Shown one piece after another: positions 39,443 through 45,528 of a stretch of 64,000 bases of DNA. The notes below the pieces were generated by a model that did not search any database, was not told the DNA's origin, and saw nothing but the letters and a program-made list of their open reading frames with translations. Every line of letters starts with the position of its first letter. The stretch's first letter is position 1. The stretch covers positions 496,001 through 560,000 of the forward strand of contig NZ_JAFIQY010000001.1 in the NCBI RefSeq assembly GCF_022271435.1. The letters are read 5' to 3'. Position numbers and translations under genes: made by a program. Source of the DNA: Streptomyces monomycini. Its GTDB lineage: Bacteria; Actinomycetota; Actinomycetes; Streptomycetales; Streptomycetaceae.

Positions 39443-40237
39443 GACGGGCGGCAGCCGCAGCCGCCGCCGGACGGCCTCGGTACGGGCGAGCACCTGTCCG
39501 ACGGCGATGCCGAGCACCACGGTGGCGAAGAAGAGGATCAGCCAGGACAACAGGGTGAAGACGGAGCCGAGCGGCCCGTACCGTTCGACGCTCCGGGTCA
39601 GCGCCGGCGGCATCCAGAACCCGGAGAGCAGGGAGAACACCACCACACCGGCACCGGTCAGCAACGCCCCCGGCAGCAACAACATCCAGGGCAGCCGCCC
39701 GGCGAGCAGCAGATGCTGGGTCCACCACCACATCAGGACGGCGCAGACGAGCTGGAGCGGCACCCCCAGGACGGTGCCCACGCCGAAGGCCCGGTGGAGC
39801 AGCCCCTGGTACACCAGGGCCACGACCCAGACCACGAGCCACAGCGCCCAGCGCCACGCCACGATCCGCGCCCCCGAGTGCGGCAGGTGCCAGGACCGTT
39901 CACACACCCGCTGGAGCACCCGCGTGAAAGCCGTGGCGGACACCAGCGCGACCAGCACACCGACCGCTCCCCAGTTGCTCGACACCTGCTCCCGGTACCC
40001 GTACGCCGCCTCGACCTGGCCGCGCAGAGGGTTGTCCGCCCCGAACACGGCACGCAGCGAACTCAGCAGCTCCTGCCGTACGGTGTGCGGGCAGAAGGAC
40101 GAGACGGCGATGAGCATCGGCAACGCGGCCAGGAACGCCTGCGCCGCCAGCCGGGTCGCGAGATCCAGCACATTGACCCTGACCAGCTGCCGCACGACGC
40201 GGGCCGCCAGCGGCCGGACGAGACGGATGTTCGCCAT
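39431..40237 (-). CDS. YihY/UPF0761-type inner membrane protein
   Basis: A 268-residue integral membrane protein with about six spans, of the family once mislabelled ribonuclease BN. Features are NVLDLATRLAAQAFLAALPML at the N-terminus, SATAFTRVLQRVCERSW and LLLPGALLTGAGVVVFSLLS. GGGAGGG supports ATG 40237; GTG 40267 is an alternative. Last gene of the stress island on the right; a degenerate operator (site H) lies 68 bp upstream. Confidence 0.85.
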   Translation of the reverse strand: MANIRLVRPLAARVVRQLVRVNVLDLATRLAAQAFLAALPMLIAVSSFCPHTVRQELLSSLRAVFGADNPLRGQVEAAYGYREQVSSNWGAVGVLVALVSATAFTRVLQRVCERSWHLPHSGARIVAWRWALWLVVWVVALVYQGLLHRAFGVGTVLGVPLQLVCAVLMWWWTQHLLLAGRLPWMLLLPGALLTGAGVVVFSLLSGFWMPPALTRSVERYGPLGSVFTLLSWLILFFATVVLGIAVGQVLARTEAVRRRLRLPPVPSD

Positions 40238-40304
40238 GGCCCCGCCCTCCCACGGCAGTTCGTTCACGGCCCGCCCAGCCTCACAGCCGCCCGCCCACCG
40301 CGAG

Positions 40305-40321
40305 TCGCCCGCCGGGGGTGG
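40305..40321. promoter_or_regulatory. Island operator site H (degenerate)
   Basis: TCGCCCGCCGGGGGTGG, two mismatches against TCACC-N7-GGTGA but with the common CGCCGGG spacer, 68 bp upstream of the YihY-like start. Counted only because the distance matches the other sites. Confidence 0.3.
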
Positions 40322-40328
40322 TGGAGCT

Positions 40329-40556
40329 CTAAGTCCTGCCGTCCGCCTCCTCGTCCGGGGCCCACCGCAGTACGTCGCCGGGCTGGCAGCCCAGGGTGCG
40401 GCAGATCGCGTCCAGCGTCGTGAACCGTACGGCCTTGGCGCGGCCGTTCTTCAGTACGGCGATGTTGGCGGGGGTGATGCCCACGGCGTCGGCGAATTCG
40501 CCGACGGACAGGTTGCGCAGGGCGAGCTGGACGTCGAGTTCGACGATGATCGCCAT
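40329..40556 (-). CDS. XRE-family (Cro/C1-type) HTH regulator
   Basis: A 75-residue single-domain DNA-binding protein: LDVQLALRNLSVGEFADAVGITPANIAVLKNGRAK forms the HTH, then FTTLDAICRTLGCQPGDVLRW. This is the YozG type that regularly follows a DUF2975 gene, as here with a 1-base overlap. It probably represses its own operon through the ATCGAT repeats at 41055-41093. Confidence 0.88.
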   Translation of the reverse strand: MAIIVELDVQLALRNLSVGEFADAVGITPANIAVLKNGRAKAVRFTTLDAICRTLGCQPGDVLRWAPDEEADGRT

Positions 40557-41053
40557 CAGACCACCTCGGCCATCTCACTCTGCAGGCAGGTCGCCTTGCG
40601 CAGCAGGCTCCGCAGGACGACGACGAGCATGGCGAACGCCGCGCCCACGCCGACGGCCACGGTCGCGGCGGCCAGCGCGCCGACCACGTCCATGCCGTCG
40701 TCGGGCGAGGGGATCTCCGCCAGGCCCAGGTGCGCGGTGACACCGGCCGCCAGCACGGTCGCCACGACCGAGGCGCCGATGATGGTGTCGACCCAGCGGA
40801 AGGCACGCGTCGTGAAGATGGCGTCGCGTTCGACCATGGTCAGCAGCATCCAGACGGCGACGAGCGCGACCTGCACACAGGCGACACCGGCGATCGCCAC
40901 CAGCACGTAGGGCGTGGCGAACGCGGCGTACGGCGGGAAGCGGTCGACCTCGTCGGCGGCCGCCGACGGGATGACCACGGCCTGCCCGAAGAGACCGAAC
41001 AGGAGGGCGGCGGCGATGCCCGCACGGAGTATGGCGATGAAGTAACGGTGCAT
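40556..41053 (-). CDS. DUF2975 membrane protein
   Basis: A 165-residue protein with four hydrophobic spans (AILRAGIAAALLFGLFGQAV; YVLVAIAGVACVQVALVAVW; IIGASVVATVLAAGVTAHLG; VAVGVGAAFAMLVVVLRSLL). Function unknown; always paired with a small XRE regulator. No ribosome-binding site before ATG 41053, where the upstream sequence is made of ATCGAT repeats, so the transcript may be leaderless. Confidence 0.82.
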   Translation of the reverse strand: MHRYFIAILRAGIAAALLFGLFGQAVVIPSAAADEVDRFPPYAAFATPYVLVAIAGVACVQVALVAVWMLLTMVERDAIFTTRAFRWVDTIIGASVVATVLAAGVTAHLGLAEIPSPDDGMDVVGALAAATVAVGVGAAFAMLVVVLRSLLRKATCLQSEMAEVV

Positions 41054-41054
41054 C

Positions 41055-41093
41055 TATCGATGATCGATGGATACCTATCGAAAATCAATCGAT
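41055..41093. promoter_or_regulatory. ATCGAT operator cluster
   Basis: ATCGAT occurs at 41056-41061, 41063-41068 and 41088-41093, with TATCGA at 41076-41081. Together they form two dyads directly upstream of the DUF2975 ATG. The stretch is AT-rich and probably contains both promoter and autoregulatory operator for the XRE repressor. Confidence 0.65.
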
Positions 41094-41113
41094 GAGGAGG
41101 AAATGACGGCCAG

Positions 41114-41893
41114 TCAGGAGTCCGTACTGGTTGCCGCGCCGGCCGCCGCGTCCCGTTCACCGTCGTCCAGATGGACGGCCGGCGGCCGCTTCCCGTCCCG
41201 GACCGTGGCCCGCAGGCTCTCGGCGATACGGGAGTAGAAGACGCTCGCCAGGGCCCAGGTGCCGTCCAGGTGACTGGCGTCGCGGGTGCGGCGCAAGGCG
41301 ATCAGCGCGCCGATGACGGAGCGGCCGGACAGCATGGCCCGTACCCGTCCGTCGCCCTCGTCCGTCAGCTCGTACGCGAAGCGGAAGTGCTCCTCGTCGG
41401 CGGCACAGACGGCAAGGAACTCCCACACCTCCCGGTGGCAGATCAGGGCGAGCGACCCGGCCTGGGCCGCCTTCAGGAGCAGCACTCCGTGATCGACGTC
41501 CTCCTGCGTCTCGTGGCGGCCGGGGGCGGCGCCGATCTTCTCGGTGAAGGCGCCCGCCCCGGCCGCGCCCGCACCCGCGGCCACGTCCGTTTCCGCACCG
41601 TCCACGTCGTCCTCGTCATCCACGCCGTCGTCCATGTCACCGTCCACGTCGTCGTCCACGTCGTCGTCCACGAGCGGAGGGAAGGGCGGCTCTCGGCCGG
41701 TGTCGGCCAGGTCCGGGTCGGCCCACTCGGGCTCCGCCACCTCGGCCGGCTTCGCGCTCCCGGCGAGCAACTGCCGTACGTCGGCGACCTCCTGCCGCAG
41801 CAGCGCCACCTCGCTCCGGACGTCGTCCAGGCGCCGGCCCAGCCCAGCGACCTCCTTGGAGAGCCCCTTGCGGGCCATGAGCAGAGCCGTCAT
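41114..41893 (-). CDS. Hypothetical protein with coiled coil and acidic repeats
   Basis: A 259-residue protein. Residues 1-45 form a coiled coil (VAGLGRRLDDVRSEVALLRQEV), residues ~75-105 a very acidic repeat built from DDDVD/DGD units, and the C-terminal half a folded domain (VLLLKAAQAGSLALICHREVWEF, VIGALIALRRTRDASHLDGT, FYSRIAESLRATV). No family recognised. ATG 41893 has AAGGAC in front; GTG codons at 41914 and 41920 would add a few residues. The acidic run could bind calcium or be a flexible linker. Confidence 0.65.
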   Translation of the reverse strand: MTALLMARKGLSKEVAGLGRRLDDVRSEVALLRQEVADVRQLLAGSAKPAEVAEPEWADPDLADTGREPPFPPLVDDDVDDDVDGDMDDGVDDEDDVDGAETDVAAGAGAAGAGAFTEKIGAAPGRHETQEDVDHGVLLLKAAQAGSLALICHREVWEFLAVCAADEEHFRFAYELTDEGDGRVRAMLSGRSVIGALIALRRTRDASHLDGTWALASVFYSRIAESLRATVRDGKRPPAVHLDDGERDAAAGAATSTDS

Positions 41894-42120
41894 GTAGTCC
41901 TTGTTGCGCCCCACCGGCACCCCCGTACAGCACGTGTTCAGACGATGTAGGCGGGGAGCCTGCCCAGCTGGGCCGTGCGTCGATGCTTCCCAGGCGCAGC
42001 CGGTACGCACCCGCTGCACACCCGGCCGAAAAGACGCTGCCGGAGCAGCAACTACACGCCATACGGATGTGCTTACGAGCGAACGGCGCACACGCGGACG
42101 AGATCGCGGGGCGTTCGGAA

Positions 42121-42164
42121 CGGCTGACCCCCGTACGGGAAGGGGACCCGACGGGGGTCAGCCG
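42121..42164. terminator. 14-bp stem terminator
   Basis: CGGCTGACCCCCGT at 42121-42134 and ACGGGGGTCAGCCG at 42151-42164 form a perfect stem with a 16-base loop. It begins 11 bases past the stop codon of the 39-residue protein gene. No T-run, as usual in Streptomyces; it can work in both directions. Confidence 0.65.
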
Positions 42165-42175
42165 GACGGCAGCAC

Positions 42176-42295
42176 TCAGGCGTCGTCGCGCAGAGCGATC
42201 CTCGAAATCACCGTCCACAGCGCCTTAGCGGCGACTGCGACGGCGAATCGTGAGGCCAGCTCCTTGATCCACGACCTCTGCTCCTTCGCGGCCAT
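42176..42295 (-). CDS. 39-residue basic amphipathic small protein
   Basis: A short open frame starting ATG 42295, with GGAAGG about 8 bases upstream: MAAKEQRSWIKELASRF followed by a hydrophobic AVAVAAKALWTVISRIAL helix. It has two tryptophans and a net positive charge before the helix, so it could insert in a membrane. No known family recognised. A folded leader with a possible leader peptide lies upstream and a terminator immediately downstream, which makes a genuine small gene likely. Alternative: the RNA itself is the product. Confidence 0.5.
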   Translation of the reverse strand: MAAKEQRSWIKELASRFAVAVAAKALWTVISRIALRDDA

Positions 42296-42322
42296 CTTGC
42301 ACCTTCCTCTACTCCAGACGTC

Positions 42323-42430
42323 GCAGTGAAGCGGACGTGCCTTCACTGCCAGGGCGAGAAAGGGTGCTCGCCCTGCCCGGCGAAGGGACGCCGGGCCCCG
42401 CAACACCCCCTTTGCGTCGCGGGGCCCGGC
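42323..42430 (-). ncRNA. Structured leader RNA with four consecutive hairpins
   Basis: Read on the minus strand. Hairpin 1: GCCGGGCCCCGC / GCGGGGCCCGGC (42430-42390, 12 bp). Hairpin 2: GCCCGGCG / CGCCGGGC (42396-42375, 8 bp), sharing bases with hairpin 1, so the two compete. Hairpin 3: CAGGGCGAG / CTCGCCCTG (42375-42350, 9 bp). Hairpin 4: GCAGTGAAG / CTTCACTGC (42349-42323, 9 bp). All stems are perfect and adjacent. The loop of 1 has AAAGGG and the loop of 3 has CCCTTT, allowing a kissing interaction. It ends 27 bases before the ATG of the small protein. Known RNA class not recognised. Confidence 0.5.
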
Positions 42431-42436
42431 TCCCCT

Positions 42437-42463
42437 TTATGCGCCTGGAGTGACTAGGTGCAT
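42437..42463 (-). CDS. Possible leaderless leader peptide (8 codons)
   Basis: ATG at 42463 opens MHLVTPGA followed by TAA. A -10-like TAAGAT (42475-42470) ends 6 bases before this ATG, so transcription would start on the A of ATG and the peptide would be leaderless, a common arrangement in actinobacteria. Its stop codon lies just before hairpin 1. It contains a rare CTA codon. No good -35 is visible, so the promoter call is tentative. Confidence 0.35.
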   Translation of the reverse strand: MHLVTPGA

Positions 42464-42587
42464 GGCTTCATCTTAGCCGCGCGAACAGCCAATCCGGCCC
42501 GGCGGCCCGGGAGTTCGTGGTGGGCTCGGTGGCCGCTCCCGTGTCAGGGCGCAGACGGGTGGCCGGGCGCCGGGCTGCCGGGTCCGC

Positions 42588-43304
42588 TCAGCGGCCGAGG
42601 ACCATCCACTGGGCCGGCAGGTCGATCCGTACGCCGTCCGCGCGGTGTTCGGTCATCACCAGGTCGATGACACCACGGTCCAGCACGGGCAGGCCGAGGT
42701 CGCGGAAGAAGCCGGGGACGGCGTCGTCGTCCACGGCTGCGGGAGTCAGGCCGTGCGCGAAGATGCCGGCCAGCTTGGGGGGCGGGCCGTCGGCACCCTG
42801 GGCCGCGTGGGACAGGACATCCTTGGCGCCGGCCAGCAGTTCGACGACGAAGGCGCGTCCGCGGTCGCCGATCAGGGTGGCGACCGCGGCGGCGATCGCC
42901 GGGCGGGCGTCGGGTTCGCTCTGGTGGATCACCGCGCGCAGGTAGACGTTGGTGTCGCCGATGCGCTGGTGCAGCCGCCGGACGGCGTCCTGGTCGGTGG
43001 CGTCCAACTGCTCGAACCGGGCGACGCCGCCGGTGTCGGCCCGCCGCGCGTGGGCGACGGCCGCCTCGGCGAGGTCCACGCCAACGGCCAGCGGGAAGTG
43101 CCGGGCCAGGTGACGGGTCTGGGTGCCGGTGCCGCAGCCCAGGTCGACGACGGGCAGCGTGGCGTCGGCGAAGGGGGCGAGCAGTGGCAAGTGGTGCCCG
43201 GCGGCCAGTTCGGCGGCGCAGTCGAAGATGGCCGCGCCCGGAGCGTCCGACGTGTCGCGCCAGTAGCTCTCCCACGCTTCGCGGTACCGCTCCGACACGT
43301 CCAT
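42588..43304 (-). CDS. SAM-dependent methyltransferase
   Basis: A 238-residue class I methyltransferase. Motif I is VVDLGCGTGTQTRHLARHF, followed by VGVDLAEAAVAHARR and FEQLDATD. The C-terminal region (MTEHRADGVRIDLPAQWMVLGR) resembles small-molecule methyltransferases; substrate unknown. GGGAGG precedes ATG 43304. Stands alone, divergent from the SDR gene. Confidence 0.85.
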   Translation of the reverse strand: MDVSERYREAWESYWRDTSDAPGAAIFDCAAELAAGHHLPLLAPFADATLPVVDLGCGTGTQTRHLARHFPLAVGVDLAEAAVAHARRADTGGVARFEQLDATDQDAVRRLHQRIGDTNVYLRAVIHQSEPDARPAIAAAVATLIGDRGRAFVVELLAGAKDVLSHAAQGADGPPPKLAGIFAHGLTPAAVDDDAVPGFFRDLGLPVLDRGVIDLVMTEHRADGVRIDLPAQWMVLGR

Positions 43305-43541
43305 GCGACCTCCCGGCTCAAGGGGTACGTTCCCGACCCGGATCATCTCCGGCACCGCGGAACGACAAGCACCGCACACCCGTCCCTGCCCCCTTCGACG
43401 AAGGACCGGGACCGGCGCCGAGGGTGGGGTGGGTGCGGGGCACCCGGGCACGATCCGTCCTGGTGGCGGTGCGCGCCGTGGCCCAGCCTCTTGGAAGCAG
43501 GCGATCGAGCCTGGCACAGCGGCTTCGAGAGGCAGCACAGC

Positions 43542-44348
43542 ATGAACGCGAACACCCCCGCGCCCACGGACACCGCTCCGGCCCCAGGTACCGGCGGTCA
43601 GGACAGCGCGGAGGCCGCCGCTTCCGGCAAGGTCGTCCTGATCACCGGTGCGAGCAGCGGCATCGGCGAGTCCACCGCGCTGCGGCTGGCCGCCGGCGGG
43701 CACCGGGTCTTCCTCGGCGCCCGCCGCACCGAGCGGCTGGCGGAGCTGGCCGGCCGGCTCACCGACCAGGGCGGCTCGGCGGCGTACCGGCGCCTGGACG
43801 TGACCGACGCCGCCGATGTACGGGCATTCGTCGACGCGGCACGCGCCACGTACGGACGGGTGGACGTCCTGGTCAACAACGCCGGTGTGATGCCACTGTC
43901 ACCCCTGGAGGCGCTGCGGACCGAGGAGTGGGACCGGATGCTCGACGTGAACGTCCGCGGCGTGCTCCACGGCATCGCCGCCGCACTGCCCGTGATGCGG
44001 GCGCAGGGCGGCGGGCACTTCGTGAACATCGCCTCGGTCGGCGCGTACGAGGTGTCACCGACCGCCGCGGTCTACTGCGCCACGAAGTTCGCGGTGCGGG
44101 CCCTGTCCGAGGGGCTGCGCCAGGAGTCCGGGGGAGACATCCGTGTCACCGTCGTCTCCCCCGGCGTCACCGAGTCCGAGCTCGCGGACGGCATCGGTGA
44201 TCCGTCGGCCCGGCAGGCGATGCGGGCTTACCGGGCGGTCGCCCTCCCGGCCGCCGCGGTCGCGAACGCCATCGCCTTCGCGGTCGGCCAGCCCGCGGAC
44301 GTCGACGTGAACGAGCTGGTCGTACGGCCGACGGCGAGCGCCTGGTAG
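43542..44348 (+). CDS. Short-chain dehydrogenase/reductase
   Basis: A 268-residue classical SDR oxidoreductase. The cofactor motif is TGASSGIGESTALRLAAGG; VLVNNAGVMPLSPLE and the catalytic YCATKFAVRALSEGL (Tyr/Lys) are present, with the serine in NIASVGAYE. Arg in GARRTERL suggests NADP(H). The first ~28 residues are a Pro/Thr-rich extension. It matches the family that includes many stress-associated NADP-dependent oxidoreductases; substrate unknown. Weak ribosome-binding site. Confidence 0.9.
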   Translation: MNANTPAPTDTAPAPGTGGQDSAEAAASGKVVLITGASSGIGESTALRLAAGGHRVFLGARRTERLAELAGRLTDQGGSAAYRRLDVTDAADVRAFVDAARATYGRVDVLVNNAGVMPLSPLEALRTEEWDRMLDVNVRGVLHGIAAALPVMRAQGGGHFVNIASVGAYEVSPTAAVYCATKFAVRALSEGLRQESGGDIRVTVVSPGVTESELADGIGDPSARQAMRAYRAVALPAAAVANAIAFAVGQPADVDVNELVVRPTASAW

Positions 44349-44378
44349 AGATCAGGCAGCGCGGCCGCCGCCGGGCCG

Positions 44379-45365
44379 TCAGTTCAGCGAGCCGAGCCAG
44401 TCGACGAGGATCCGGTTGACCTCCTCGGGCCGCTCCTGCTGGATCCAGTGGCCGCAGTCCGTCAGCACGTGACTGGCCGACAGGCCGGGGAGCGTGGTGG
44501 GGAACGCCTCGATGGCGTCGGCCAGCCAGGTCGTGGAAGCGTCGCGGTCGCCGCCGATGTAGAGCGAGGGCTGGGTGATCGGCGCGCCGTCCCAGGCGGC
44601 GAGGTCTTCCCAGTCGCGGTCGGCGTTGCGGTAGCGGTTGAGTCCGCCGGTGAGGCCCGTACGTTCGAACTCCGCCGCCCTCGTGCCGAGTTCGTCCTCG
44701 CTGAGCCAGGCCGGGCGGACACCGCGGACGAACCGGTCGGACATCTTCCTGCCCGGCGGGACGAAGAAGCAGCTCGGGACGGCTTCGGGGCCCATGGTGT
44801 CGGCGGACAGACTGGCGTAGCAGCCCGCCAGCCAGCCGCGCACGTCCGGTTCGATCTCCGCTTCCGCGCGGCCCGGCCGCTGGAAGTAACTGACGTAGAC
44901 CTCTTCGTCACCGCCCATCATGGCGAAGGCGTCCGACGGCCGGACGCCGTTGCGCGGCGCGTAGGGCACCCCCAGGAGTCCGACGGCGGTGAAGGTGTCG
45001 GGCTTGAGCAGCGCGGTGTTCGCGGCGATGGTGGCGCCCCAGTCGTGGCCGACGACGGTCGCGGTCCGCTCCCCCAGGGCGTGGACGACGGCGACGTTGT
45101 CGGCCACGTGCGCCGTCATCCGGTACGCCGCTGTGTCCGCGGGCTTCGAGGAGCGCCCGTAACCGCGCACGTCCATGGCGACCGCGCGGTAGCCGGCGGC
45201 GGCCAGAACCGGGAGCTGGTGGCGCCAGGAGCGCCAGGTTTCGGGGAAGCCGTGGAGCAGCAGCACCAGTGGCCCGCTGCCCTGCTCGACCACATGGATG
45301 CGCCCGCCGGGAACTTCGACCGTGCGGTGTTCGGCAGGGGGCGGAGTATCGGTGTGCTGATGCAT
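44379..45365 (-). CDS. Alpha/beta hydrolase, epoxide hydrolase type
   Basis: A 328-residue soluble epoxide hydrolase-like enzyme. The oxyanion motif LLHGFPETWRSWRHQ, nucleophile Asp in VVGHDWGATIA, and terminal His in DCGHWIQQERPEEVN fit this class; GGDRDAST supplies the charge-relay acid. Convergent with the SDR gene. GAGGAG precedes ATG 45365. Confidence 0.9.
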   Translation of the reverse strand: MHQHTDTPPPAEHRTVEVPGGRIHVVEQGSGPLVLLLHGFPETWRSWRHQLPVLAAAGYRAVAMDVRGYGRSSKPADTAAYRMTAHVADNVAVVHALGERTATVVGHDWGATIAANTALLKPDTFTAVGLLGVPYAPRNGVRPSDAFAMMGGDEEVYVSYFQRPGRAEAEIEPDVRGWLAGCYASLSADTMGPEAVPSCFFVPPGRKMSDRFVRGVRPAWLSEDELGTRAAEFERTGLTGGLNRYRNADRDWEDLAAWDGAPITQPSLYIGGDRDASTTWLADAIEAFPTTLPGLSASHVLTDCGHWIQQERPEEVNRILVDWLGSLN

Positions 45366-45528
45366 CGCGGGCTCCTCGCTTCGGCGGTCCGGCGGCGCCG
45401 GTCCCCCTGCGCCGCTGACGGGATCATCCGCGACGGGCGGCCACTCTTCCCAGGCTTTTTGCCGGTTCGGCAAACGGGGCGCGGTACGGGGGCGCCGCAT
45501 CGGGTGTGCGGCGCCCCCGTACGGACGG

